This document shows, piece after piece, positions 23,019 through 34,537 of a DNA stretch of 64,000 nt; the first letter of the stretch is position 1; every line of letters starts with the position of its first letter. Made by a program: the position numbers and the translations under genes. This stretch comes from Medicago truncatula. Taxonomy: Eukaryota > Streptophyta > Magnoliopsida > Fabales > Fabaceae. The notes beneath the pieces were generated by a model. The model saw only the letters and a list, made by a program, of their open reading frames with translations, did not search any database and had not been told where the DNA came from. The stretch covers positions 942,501-1,006,500 of the forward strand of contig NC_053042.1 in the NCBI RefSeq assembly GCF_003473485.1, given 5' to 3'.

Positions 23019-24760
23019 TATTAATGGAAGGGAGTAGATCCATTAACAAAACATGAGTTGTAACTAGTGAGAATTTAACCTTTAAAAAAAATTACTGAGA
23101 ATTGTTCATTCAATCAAGTAAAAATTTGAATAACCTTATCTTCCATTTGATAATTTATTGATGCACGCATAACTTCAATGACAATTGATGTACACAAGTG
23201 CAAATGGGCATAAGTCTACGCGAGTTCAACTCCTCCCATAAGGATTTTATTTGTGCAAAGTAATAATCTAGAAGATATTTGTAACCTTACTTGAGCTTGT
23301 TAATAGCAGAACATGAAGTCGACATGTGAATTCGACCAGCTTTCAAAAACTGTTATTTTTTATCCTCCCATACATCAATGGTGTTTTTATGAAAACATGT
23401 TGTGGATAAATCCAATTATGTTTGTTAGTTAGTTAGTAACTAACTAGTTAGTTAGTTTGTTTGTGGCTTGTAGTGCAAGAAACTCCACTTAGCCTATAAG
23501 TACTTGAGATTGTATCCCGTTGATATAACTCAATATCTTGTATCATAATCATAATACAATACAGTTTATAGTTTTACAATTCACCATAAACAAAACTCTC
23601 TTCATCTTCTCTATTCTCATAACATAATAGAACGTTCTGAACGCTCTCTTTCTCTCATCAGTGAGTGTAAGTTAGGAGCCTACACCAACAAAACAATCAT
23701 TTATGCAATACATAATTGATGATCCAAGAATGAATAAGGGGATTGCAACGCTCTCACACCTTTACTCAAATCAAAAGGATTGGAAATTGGAGTAGATCCA
23801 TCAATGGAAGTAAGCTTGTTCTTTACATCTAAAGCTTGCCATTCGCTTCGGTACGTGGTATGAGTTTGGGTACGTGGTTCACAACTTGAAAAAAATTCGA
23901 TATGTGAGGGGTATATATAGTCAATATACTGTTTTTTTTAGGGATATAGTCAATATACTTGAATTTGCAGTACATTCAAATATAATAATCAGTACAATAT
24001 GGATAACAAAATTATTTAATTAAAAATAAAAAATAAAAAATGAAAATATTAATATTATCAATAAAAATAATAATTATTTTACAGAAATTTAAAGATATAT
24101 TAGTTGAACCTTACAAATATGAAACTCAATGTTTATAACACAAATCTTTAACAGAAAACACAAAGTGAAGGCACCGTATATAGGCGGAACACCCAAAAGA
24201 AAATTTATAAAATCACAATATAGATACCATCTAACTCAGTGCTACCACCAAAACCAAAGTCAACACCTAAGTCAAATCCAAACTTCATATTTCCTAACGA
24301 ATGACCACAAAAATATAATCCAATCACCTATCGTCCACGACTCACCATAAACTTCTCAAAAAGCATCCAACTATTCAAAACTCATCACCACCATTAAACC
24401 CCAATAAACACACCAAAAAAAAAAAAAAAAAAAAAATCTTCCAACACTCCTTCAAATTCCAACAAATATGAAAGCATTGAGATATATACTAGTTGAGTTA
24501 GTCCCACCGAAAAGAGGCTGCTTTATTTATAACATACTAGCTTTCAACTCAATGTTCATTAAGTATCTGACGTGAGCGTTCCACGTGGGATACTTGGGCC
24601 TAAACTTAGGTTTCTTGCCTCATTTCTCATTGAGTAACAAATAGGTCCCCATGCCTTTAATCCCATGAGACTATCTCAATTAATTTAAATATTTATTATT
24701 TTTCTAGTCTTTTTGAGTTGGTTCGCTGCGTACTTAATTTTCAATGAATTTCATTGAGAA
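23019..24760. other. spacer with LTR fragment, no gene
   Basis: About 23400-23700 has the look of a Copia LTR (TTAGTTAGTAACTAACTAG, then AACATAATAGAACGTTC). A poly-A run lies at 24414-24437. Nothing else can be supported; the 73-codon frame at 24129 is unremarkable. Confidence 0.35.
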
Positions 24761-24924
24761 TTTTGACGAACCGGTTCACAAAAGTACCGCGAACCAGTTG
24801 CGTAAATTGGTTCGGCAGTTACAAACGGTTAGAAGCTGGTAGGAGTGTTACCAAGAGACTATGCATAGCTAATTAGCTTGTGTAAAAATGTATTGTGCAA
24901 CATAATGAGTTGAACTGAATGACA

Positions 24925-25113
24925 GAGGAATGCTAGCAACACTCACTTTTCAACTCTATCTCTAATACTCACTCTTTTATTGAATGGAAGCAATGTATGT
25001 CCCATCATTTTTTGTGGGTTCAATTTTCAAAATATACACCCACAATGATTTAAACCAATAAAAGAGTGAATATTAGAAAAAGTGTTAAAAGAAGAGTGTT
25101 GCTAGCATTCCTC
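24925..25113. mobile_element. short MITE inserted in an LTR fragment
   Basis: The inverted ends are GAGGAATGCTAGCAACACTC and GAGTGTTGCTAGCATTCCTC, nearly perfect over 20 bases. They surround A+T-rich DNA with a second inner pairing. The flanks (24780-24920 and 25114-25185) are two halves of an LTR similar to 11100-11270. A diverged relative of this MITE lies at 32857-33054. Confidence 0.75.
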
Positions 25114-25245
25114 TTAAATGAAATTCCTCAAATTTGCTCATAGAATTTCCTCTTTTTCTCCCAATTTCCATTTGAATTCAATACTCCCTCCGGATTATAT
25201 ATAGAATTTCCTCTTATAAAAGGATGTAGTACCTTTGTTATTCCT

Positions 25246-25530
25246 ATATATATATATATATATATATATTCCCTCCGGTCTCAAATGTAAGAAATGAAAA
25301 ATTAAAATTGGTGGTCTCAAATATAAAAAAAAAGTATACTAAATTGAATCTATTAAATGCCACAATTCTAAGTTTACCCTCATTAAAGTCACTTTATCAT
25401 TAATGTCTTTACTACTCCAAGACAAGGGTAAAATTGCAAAAAATATCACTTTTTATAATGACTTAAATGTGATCAATCTACTTTCTTAATATGTGTGCAT
25501 TTTTTTTCCTTACACTTGAAACCGGAAGGA
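25246..25530. mobile_element. TA run and Stowaway-like MITE
   Basis: A (TA)n run at about 25246-25268 leads into CCCTCCGGTCTCAAATGTAAG. The right end inverted reads TACTCCTTCCGGTTTCAAG, as in Stowaway-type elements. No coding sequence. Confidence 0.55.
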
Positions 25531-26586
25531 GTATATGATATAAGAGGAGTGCTATGGACACTCTTTGTAACACTCGCTCTCTAATTGGGTGAAATTCATG
25601 TGGATACCACACATTGGAAATGGATCCCACATAAAGTGGTGAGACCCACGTAAGTTTTACCAAATAGGAGAGTGACGGCTAGAAAGATAATGTTAATCAT
25701 TGTTCTTGGGGCATTGGATAAGGGGATAAAAATAGAAATATAGCATTGGAAAATGATGAAAAATTATAAATTTAATTTTTTAAAAGTCAAAATGTTGTTG
25801 AAACTAATGCAAACATGCTACTTTTACCTTCCTTAACCATTATCTTTAGCAAGGTCCTATGATTAATGATTAATAATCTAATTAATTCTCAGCATTTTTG
25901 TATAGTTCTGTTCCTACAAAATAATTGTGATTATTAATTAAACTTAACATCACTTAAAACTAACTCTTTATAGACACTAACATTTTCCTGCCGTGAAAAT
26001 GACTAGCAACCATCATTATGCCACAAATAAATTGAGTAGTTGATTGTTATTAGATCCATCGTGATAAAAGTCAAAACAATTTAATCCATCCTTTTATAGG
26101 TTCGACAGTAGTATCACTTAATTGTATGTGTATATGTGGGTGTGAAGCCACGTGTCTCTATATACATTTATTTATCTGTACATACATTTGACTGATTGAT
26201 AGTCCCATGCCCAGAGCTGCAACAAATACCGTCAAGCAAATTCTATATATGGGGAAATATAAGAAAATAAACTATAGTACCAAAGAATGAAGAATAATAC
26301 TAGCATTCTTCAAATCGTTGGTCATGAAAACTTATTTCATATAAATAAATGATTAAATGAGTCTATGTAGGTTGTTGAATACTCAACCTTTACTAATGTT
26401 TATTTTTAAGATTAAGTAAAACATAAAAGAAAATCTAAAATATAATAAATATAAAAAGCATTGAAATAATTTTATAGTAGAAAATGTTAGCTAACAAGTG
26501 TGTTAAAGCGTAAAGAGCATTTGTTAAAAAAATCAAAGATAATAAAAATATTTTCTTGAACTTTTGAATAGACTTTTTTAGATGAA
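25531..26586. other. spacer, no gene
   Basis: A+T-rich DNA. About 25545-25690 carries MITE-like wording (GTGCTATGGACACTC.. and ..GGAGAGTGACGGCTAG). A GCCACGTGTC G-box-like site is at about 26151. It is too far from gene 4 (1.8 kb before its TATA box) to assign. Confidence 0.3.
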
Positions 26587-26594
26587 GTTGTAAA

Positions 26595-27122
26595 TAGACA
26601 TATTAACAAAACTCGCCCCGCCAAACCCAGCTGGCCCGCCCCGAATTTAACATGAAAAGCTGATTTAACTGGATACGGATGTAGGGAAATTTGGATTTTT
26701 AGTACGAGGTGGGGGATGCTTACACCCGTTCCGCACCCGCTTTTTGGAATTTACTTTATTAAATTTTATAATCTTATTTCCATAAGCATCAACCTATTTT
26801 AATATATTATTACTCTTTAGAAACATATTTATTATAATTATTTTGCTCTTTTGAAAAAAAAAATATTAAATCTTTAATTATTAATATAATTATTTTTTGT
26901 TGCTATGAAAAAATTAAAAAATATGTATTTTTTAAATATTTTATAAAAAATAGAGTTTTCGCAAGCGGAGGTGGGGACGGGGCCGGGAGAACCGTCTCCA
27001 TTGAAGGCGGAGTTGGGTGTTCAATTTTTACCCTCAATATGATTTGGGGACGGAGACAGGTGCATGGAAGTGGGGACGAGGACGGGGATACTTAAACTCA
27101 CCCCGCCCCGTTGCCATGTCTA
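26595..27122. mobile_element. hAT-type element
   Basis: The ends TAGACATATTAAC and, inverted, TAGACATGGCAAC have 8-bp flanks GTTGTAAA (26587-26594) and GTGGTAAA (27123-27130) agreeing at 7 of 8 bases. The interior is unusually G+C-rich near both ends (CGCCCCGCC, GGGGCGGGG), as is common in this TAG.CATGGCAA family. Confidence 0.78.
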
Positions 27123-27905
27123 GTGGTAAACACTATTTAAAACGTACATACACAATTTTTAAGTAATGTGGTTAAACTCGGGTGAAAATGTATATTACAT
27201 GTTGAGTTAAGTCTTGAGAGCAAAAGCAAACCTAAAGAAACATAAAAGATAGAGCACTAATTATCATTAGAAACCAAACAACATTAATTTATTGTCTCTT
27301 ATTATCACAATTGTGATTTTATTACTCAATTGTGATTAAGTCTAACACAACCTCATACAATTTGTTTGCAGGATGAATATTGTCCCCTCTTATAAACACA
27401 CATGTTTAGTATTTCATCTTTTATTCGATGTGAGACTCTTTAGCACACATAATCATACAATATTGTTGGGTAAGACTCAGCAACGAAAACTTGATAGCAA
27501 ATGCTCTAATAGATCTTGGAGAAAATATAATATCATCTTATAAATAGTGTTTGAGTCTAACATAACTCCACAAAATCAATTTTATAAGATAAAAATTGCT
27601 TCCGATTATAAATACATGTTCGAATAATCTTTTATCCTACATATGACTACTCTTTAACATATACAATTTTTAATTGTGATATTTTATTCCTTAACATTTC
27701 TTCTTGTACAATAAAAAAAAATCTACAAGATGATCACAAACACATTGTTTAAAAAACTAAGAAAAATCGCTTTCACCGTACATTTTCCCTCTGTCTCTTT
27801 TTATATATCTATCTCTTAATCTTACGGTTTTTGTACACTCTCTGAATCTCTCTGCCAAGTACCAACCGTCCAAATACAAATGCAATTAATGTGACATACC
27901 ACAGG

Positions 27906-28001
27906 CAGTTGAAGTTATTAAAAGTGTGTCAAATTTGGTAGCCAGTTGAAATTCAAGCATACAACCGACAAATATCTAGAAACTATTCCCTTCCTATAAA
28001 T
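27906..28001 (+). promoter_or_regulatory. core promoter of BURP gene 4
   Basis: TATAAAT at 27995-28001 is followed by the shared TGGTGTGTAAGG. Two CAGTTG sites (27906-27911 and 27943-27948) fit both MYB and E-box patterns. In Arabidopsis, RD22 is controlled by MYB and MYC factors, so these are plausible but unproven sites. Confidence 0.5.
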
Positions 28002-28109
28002 GGTGTGTAAGGCCACTTAGGGATCTTCATTCTATCTTGCTTTCAGTTCCTCAATCTTTATCTTCAATTACTACCATTTAGTTGGAGCTCTAGTTCATCA
28101 ATTTCCACT

Positions 28110-30428
28110 ATGGAATTTCGTCATTTATCCATCTTTATCGTACTCAATGTAAGCAACAACAATATCCAAACTATTCTAGCATGTGCCTAATATTTTAGTT
28201 CATTTTTATTATTTCATAAATAAATGCTAAATATGATGTGTGTATATGTTGTATTGCAGCTTGCACTTGTAGCAACCCATGCTGCCTTACCCCCTGAAGT
28301 GTACTGGAAGTCCAAACTTCCCACAACTCAAATGCCAAAAGCCATCACAGATCTCCTTCATCTTGGTTAGTACATATATATATATATAGTTATGAATGGA
28401 ACCACTTTTGGATTTTCACACCCATTTGTCTTATTTTGGGTCCTAACATCACTGGTCAAAAATAGTTATATATGAGATAGGAAAATAAATATCAAACTCG
28501 TAAGTTTTTATTTTGACTAGATCAAACTCCTATATTTGACAAATTTGTATACTTTTTCTAAATATTGAAATTTTATCAAATAAAATGAATGGGATAATAG
28601 ATTTATTAAAAAGCTCGGTCTTAAAATATGGAATTTTATCATCATATATAAAGATTGGACCGGTTCAAGGCCATAAACCTTGTTACTTTTTCTTTTTTTT
28701 TTTGCATAGCCTGGCCTAGCCCCGACTCATGCATAATTAAATTTGGTGCTATCGTCATACTAATTGAGTTATGTTCACTGAGACGGATATATACTCGGTT
28801 ATATACTATTTTTAAAACAAGCAAAATCATTTATCGAAAGATAATTTTCAATAAGTTATTTTTAGAAGAAAACAAATAGCAAAAATACACTATAGAATGA
28901 AAGTGTTCGATAGAAACCGAAGGACTTCAAAACAATACAATCATTTTTTTATTATATGGTTCTAAATCAAAATGAGCCAAACACACCATATTTTAGGAGT
29001 GTTCACGAATCGGATGCCCAGTTCAATTCGGTGATTCAAACTAATCCAAGTCATACTTTTTTAATCATTCTGGTTTGGTCCAAACCAATCAAACTTTGCT
29101 TTGGATAACCGATTTTTTATTAGAGCCCAATCAAGATTATGTTTTTCTTAAAAAAAATATTAATACAGTTTACATTTTATGTGTCGATCTACAAGTGTTT
29201 TAATTGAAAATAAGTGTTAAATTATGATTTAGAAGAATTTAGTGCAATTGTTAAAATTTCATGAAATAAAATGTCATTTTACCGTGTACATTTTTGGAAA
29301 TTTTCAAAAAATGGTTTCATAACTCAATCCAAACCAACCCACTCATCATCACGTTGATTAAGGTTGAGTTTGGCCTATGATGATGAATTGACACAAACTA
29401 TATATGAATGTGCAGATTGGACCGAAGAGAAAAGCACATCAGTAGCTGTAGGAAAAGGAGGTGTGAATGTTGATTCAGGAAAAACAAAACCAGGAGGAAC
29501 CTCAGTAAATGTTGGAAAAGGTGGAGTCCATGTTGATGCAGGAAAAACAAAGCCAGGTGGAACAGCAGTCAATGTTGGCAAAGGTGGAGTTCATGTAAAT
29601 GCAGGTAAAGGAAAACCAGGTGGTGGAACAAGAGTTAATGTTGGCAAAGGTGGTGTAAATGTTCATGCAGGAAAAGGAAGAGGAAAACCAGTACATGTTT
29701 CAGTTGGAAACAAATCTCCATTTTTGTACAATTATGCTGCAAGTGAAACACAGTTACATGATAAACCAAATGTAGCACTTTTCTTCTTAGAAAAGGATTT
29801 GCATCAAGGAACAAAGTTGAACTTGCAATTCACAAAAACCAATTCAAATGATGATGCAAAATTCTTGCCTAAAGAAGTTGCTAATTCAATACCTTTTTCT
29901 TCAAGCAAAGTTGAAAACATCCTTAACTTGTTCTCCATCAAGGAAGGAACAGAAGAATCTGAAATTGTGAAGAACACAATAAGTGAGTGTGAAGAAAATG
30001 GCATCAAAGGAGAGGAAAAGCTTTGTGTAACATCATTGGAATCTATGGTTGATTTCACTACTTCGAAACTTGGAAACAATGTCGAAGCTGTTTCAACAGA
30101 AGTGAAAAAAGAAAGCAGTGACTTGCAAGAATATGTAATGGCAAAAGGTGTGAAGAAATTGGGAGAAAAGAATAAAGCTGTAGTGTGTCACAAAGAGAGT
30201 TACCCTTATGCAGTTTTTTACTGTCATAAAACTGATTCAACTAAAGTTTACTCTGTGCCTTTGGAAGGTGTTGATGGAAGTAGAGTTAAAGCTGTTGCTG
30301 TGTGTCACACTGATACTTCACAATGGAATCCTAAACATTTGGCTTTTCAAGTGCTCAATGTTCAACCTGGAACTGTTCCAGTTTGTCACTTCCTTCCTCA
30401 GGATCATGTTGTTTGGGTTTCCAAGTAA
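28110..30428 (+). CDS. RD22: BURP gene 4: RD22-type BURP protein with four GKGGV repeats, 385 aa
   Basis: Exons are 28110-28148, 28260-28365 and 29416-30428, with GT-AG introns in phases 0 and 1. Intron 2 is long (1050 bp). The signal peptide (MEFRHLSIFIVLN, LALVATHA) is followed by LPPEVYWKSKLP..MPKAITDLL. Exon 3 encodes four tandem repeats of 21-22 residues (about 56-140), each of the form T.V.VGKGGV.V..GK, the hallmark of the RD22 subfamily. Next come PFLYNYAASETQLHD and the BURP domain (from about residue 175, VALFFLEKDLHQG). The CH pairs are at about 306, 318, 345 and 372 with X10, X25, X25. The C-terminus is HVVWVSK. It is the longest protein of the array and the most like canonical RD22, so it probably keeps the ancestral form. 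Expected location: cell wall or apoplast. Confidence 0.95.
28994..29365. mobile_element. possible hAT MITE inside intron 2 of gene 4
   Basis: The start TAGGAGTGTTCACGAATCGG is a common hAT MITE end. The sequence after it (CAGTTCAATTCGG, GGTTTGGTCC) is typical as well. The right end (near CCAACCCACTCATC) is degenerate and no target duplication was found. Confidence 0.45.
29436..29690 (+). repeat. four tandem coding repeats of gene 4
   Basis: Units of 63, 63, 66 and 63 bp start at 29436, 29499, 29562 and 29628. Each encodes V.VGKGGV.V..GK with a KPGG joint in the first three. A partial fifth unit (VHVSVG) follows. Confidence 0.9.
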
Positions 30429-31098
30429 TCAAAAACTTTTCAATTTCATCCATAGGATTATCCTTAAATAATAAACACTATATATAGCAGCTACACTTTA
30501 AATATGTTATATGGTTACAAAGTTTGGGTATTATTTATGTGTGACTGTAGCTTGCTTGTGCTTGTTATACATAGCACTGTGTATGTTCTAAATGAAATAC
30601 AAATATGCAATAGAGTTGCTTTAATTTGATGAAAATTAGCTTTAATTTTATTATATTTCGGGTTAGGGAGTGATAGTGATTTCCGCAAGTGTATTGAATC
30701 GTTGCAAGTCATATTGGTATATTATCGAGTGTGGAACAGAAGGATTGTGTTATACTATTAATTCATAATTAAATTACCAAATTGAACAAAACAATACAAA
30801 TGTAAAATGAATTAGGGATGAAGTTCACTTTGATTTCTACTCTTGATTGTTAATTTGTATTAGTTATTGAATTTCTTCACACCTTATGTGAGTTGGAACC
30901 CTAAGTTGATAACATAAATTCAAAGCTAACAGAAATTTCATAATGTTATTAACGCCTAAGAGAAACTAGAACATTAGGTGCCTTTCTATTAGCAATCCCT
31001 AATGTCTTAGCATATTTAAAATTAAGGAAATGATAACGAAAATCTTAACAGTTTCATGTGTTTGCATATATATCTCCATGTGTTTGCATATATATCTC
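30429..31098. other. 3' flank of gene 4 and spacer
   Basis: The 3' flank shares CACTATATATAGCAGCTAC-like wording with genes 5 and 7 (cactatatagcaactac). A 24-bp unit (TGTTTGCATATATATCTC) is duplicated at 31055-31100. No gene. Confidence 0.4.
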
Positions 31099-31099
31099 G

Positions 31100-31205
31100 A
31101 ATATGGACCGGTCAAGCGTTGTTCCCCCTGGGAATCGAACCCGTATTCCTCGAGTACGTCCTTGAAAGAAGCTCATTGTCACTGGAGCCCAAACAACTTG
31201 GTTTG
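31100..31205 (-). mobile_element. tRNA-like SINE relic
   Basis: On the minus strand there is a good B-box (GGGTTCGATTCCCAGGGG) and upstream A-box-like wording (TTTGGGCTCCAGTGACAATG). No intact cloverleaf can be drawn, so it is a SINE rather than a tRNA gene. Confidence 0.45.
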
Positions 31206-32856
31206 AATTTTTAATTTTAAACATTCATAAATTCCACTCTCATCTTAAGCAATGAATCACAAATCATTTTATAGGCGACCATGTGATTAAAGAAATAGTT
31301 AGAGAGATTAAAAACACAACTTATATGAATTAATTTAAATAATCGATAATTAAATAATAAAGAGTTTTCATCGTGTTCAACTCATAGTAGCAAATCCTTA
31401 GAAATACTTCAAATTTTCTTGGCGAGCTGGTGCTAGCGTCAAGAGATTTCAAGTATTGACAAATCATTTGAAATAACATGTATATCTCGCTTGACGAGTT
31501 AGGCTCTACGAAATTGCTTCACTAAACTTTCCGGTTGCCATGCTGTAATTTCGTAAGCATTATTCCACTCAAAATGATCATAATGTTGAGCGGAAACATA
31601 GAAATACAACAAACTCTAAGGTTTTGTTTGTGAGTTTCGAGGGGAAGTGAAGGAAGGATTTTGGAAGGTGGGAAATATATAGAAGAATGGATAAAAAATT
31701 CATATTTTTTAAAAGAACAATTTTGTAGAGAATGATAAACTTAATATTTATGATTATTAATATACTTTTAATTTTAAGAATACTATAACAACATAGATTG
31801 AATTTGAAAAAATCATATAAACCCTCCATAACCCCCCAATATAATTTTTGAGTTCCCCCAATTGAGGGAGATTTTTTATTATGAGTAAAAAATTAACCTC
31901 CAAAACCCTCTCCTCTCAATATCTTCTATTTCTTCCACTTGATCCTTCTTTTTTTTCCAAAACCCTCCCCTTCTCTCCCTCCAAAGTCCCAAACAAACCT
32001 AAGAATTGCCTAGTTAGGAAAATAATTATCACAAACTTACATGAATATCATGCAGACCTAAATAGGATGAAAATTCTATTTTAAAAATCTCTAAACTTAA
32101 TCAAAACTATTTAAATTAACAAAACAACAACTAAAAGCTAACAAAAATTTACATAGAATGAAAATCGCAACCCAAACTTAGCGTCCTTATCAATTGAGCT
32201 AAGCTCACGAGTGCAGCTTCTTTTTCTTTTGATACGCCTTAGCTTGTTGTTGTCTTCATGTAATATTATAAAATAAATCACGAAGAAAATAACAATCAAT
32301 CAGAACTTAATACATCGACCAAAATCAAAGACCATCTCAATAAAAATTTCCTATCACACATGGAAAAAATAAAATATCCTTTTAGTCTCTTATATTATAA
32401 AATATCAATTAATTTAGTCCTTTTTCCAAATTCATCCTAAATAATTTAAAATTTTATGTTTGCTTTAATGTGTGCAAAAAAGATTCTAAACTATATACAA
32501 GTCCTTCATTCATTTGAATAAGTATTTTTTGAAGAGATATTTTGGCAGATGTATTATTGAGTATCAAAATGACAATTCACTCCAACTTCTATTGATAAAA
32601 TCATTTGTTTATACGAAAACTAGTTTTTTTTTTTCATACAAGTTTTTTCAAATTTAATCATGGAATGCATTTCAAATTAAAAACTTTCCATCAACCTTCT
32701 TTTCTTAGAGTAGTTTTCATATTTTCCTAAAAGGAGCACCCTTTGACTTCTAAAATTGTAACTTTTTTTCGTGAGATAAAAAATTTAGGATCAGGGGTGG
32801 TACTTAGTCGAAAGTATAAAAGATTTTAAGGCTTAAATAATATTACAGAGCTTGAA
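31206..32856. other. spacer, no gene
   Basis: A+T-rich. The short open frames near 31578-31829 and 31881-32084 run in opposite directions through pyrimidine-rich DNA (CTTCC/GGAAG) that is itself loosely inverted (31612-31680 against 31900-32000). This suggests an old MITE rather than genes. Confidence 0.3.
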
Positions 32857-33054
32857 ATTTGAGAAATGCTAACAACATACATTCTAATACACATATTTCA
32901 ACACATATTCTCTTTGATTGGTTAAAATTCACATAAATCTCATCAAATTATGTGGATCCCATATAAATTTGGTGTGTCCCATGTAAATTTTAACCAATCA
33001 AAGATAATGTGTTGAAATACGTATGTTAAAATGTGTCTTGCTAGCATTTCTCAA
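32857..33054. mobile_element. MITE related to 24925-25113
   Basis: The ends TTTGAGAAATGCTAACAAC and, inverted, TTGAGAAATGCTAGCAAGAC match over most of 18 bases. Inner arms pair too (TTTGATTGGTTAAAATT against AATTTTAACCAATCAAA). The target duplication is unclear. Confidence 0.7.
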
Positions 33055-34426
33055 TTTGAAATTTTAACTTTTTTTATCTAAATAGATTTTAATAAAATAG
33101 TTTTATTTATTTTAACTAAAACATATTTTACTTAAAGGTCATGTTAACTTGTATCCTTGAGGCATAAGTTAAGAAACTAAAAATAAAATTGAAAGATAAC
33201 TTTTGCATTGAAAATATAAAATTTAAAACTTTTAATACAATGAATATACAATTCCCAAAGAAACTTTCTATATTTAGTTTTTAAACTTGTGCCCTTAACA
33301 TTTCCCTTTGCTTAATTAATAAACCGAACCTGACTTTTTTTTGTGGTAGAATGCATTGTTAAATTCAAATTCGTCAAGCTCTTTTTTTTTTTTTTTTGGT
33401 CAAGCAAAATTCGTCAAGTTGTATTCATCAAATTATTTGACAAAATCTGACATATCATAATGATCTTTTGAGAGGAACATGACATAATCCATTTCCTGGA
33501 AAACCATCACCGCAAATATTACAATCACCTAATATTGACATGTCACTGTTTGCTGCAAATGAGATGTAATGGTTCGTAAGTAGATTCCTATATATCTCTG
33601 GTAATGTTATCAAACTCTGCTAGCATCGGACGGTCGGCCAAACCAAAAATCAGTCACATAGTTATAGAGTTGTTAGAAATGACTAATTTGAGCTAGCCTT
33701 AGTTTTTTAGTGAGAAAAACTCTAAATTCTCTCTAAATTTTCTTTCTCTTTTCTTCATCGAGGATGAGTGGTTTTAAGTCATTTTTTACCTAGAATCACC
33801 CATCTGCATCTTGTTTCCCCTTTTCTTTTAATTTAAATAAGTGGTTTTCACATATATCAAGTTTTTTCCTTGTGTTTTTTGTGATTCCGTCGTCTAAGTG
33901 CGGTGTTGTGTTGTTTGTCGTCTTGTGCGACGTTTGATTTCGCGTCTTGTCGCGGTGTTCGTTTAATTCCTATTGAAATATATACATCTGTCAATTACAA
34001 ATCAACCAATGATTCATCCTTTAAGTTTTTAGCGATGTTTGTATCTTATGTACTCTATTGATTTAAATGAATGAATATCGTTTTGTTTTTATCATATTAT
34101 TAATAATTAGTAACCCATATTGTTAATGTCATTGAATATAAGAACTCTATTATAGCATTAGTCATAGTATCATTCTAGCAAAAAAAGTATTTGTCCACGT
34201 TTATATGTCATTTTATAACATTAATGAAGTATTTTTGTTTATTTTTCGATTGTACAACAACAACTCTTCTATTTACTCTTTCTCATACCACTAATGATGG
34301 ATAACTCGGTAAATTAAATCACAGTTTTTCTTTCACATACAAAATTAACTATATTTCTTAATTTGTGTGTCAAGTGTGATTCATTTGCTGCATGCATCTT
34401 TGTTTCAAGTGTCTATCACTCATAGT
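33055..34426. other. spacer and distal upstream of gene 5
   Basis: The part near 33595-33665 (GTTATCAAACTCTGCT..CGGTCGGCCAAA) is repeated upstream of gene 7 (51600-51645) and gene 8 (58925-58970). It therefore belongs to the duplicated unit. No gene. Confidence 0.4.
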
Positions 34427-34434
34427 TATATAAA
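34427..34434 (+). promoter_or_regulatory. TATA box of BURP gene 5
   Basis: TATATAAA followed by GGCTGCATGC, 104 bp before the ATG. The leader GTTTTTCATTCCATCTCAAC is shared with genes 6-8. Confidence 0.7.
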
Positions 34435-34537
34435 GGCTGCATGCACCTTGTTTTTCATTCCATCTCAACTTCTCATTAATATTTCTTCAATAAGACTATC
34501 ATTTTCTTTTTAAGAGTTTCAGCTTCACTAATCCAAT

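Noticed and set aside
29364-29415. ATG- or TTG-initiated upstream extension of the gene 4 exon 3 frame
   Set aside because: The region ends in a good acceptor (TGTGCAG) and splicing from exon 2 gives the RD22 signal peptide; the extension has no family match.
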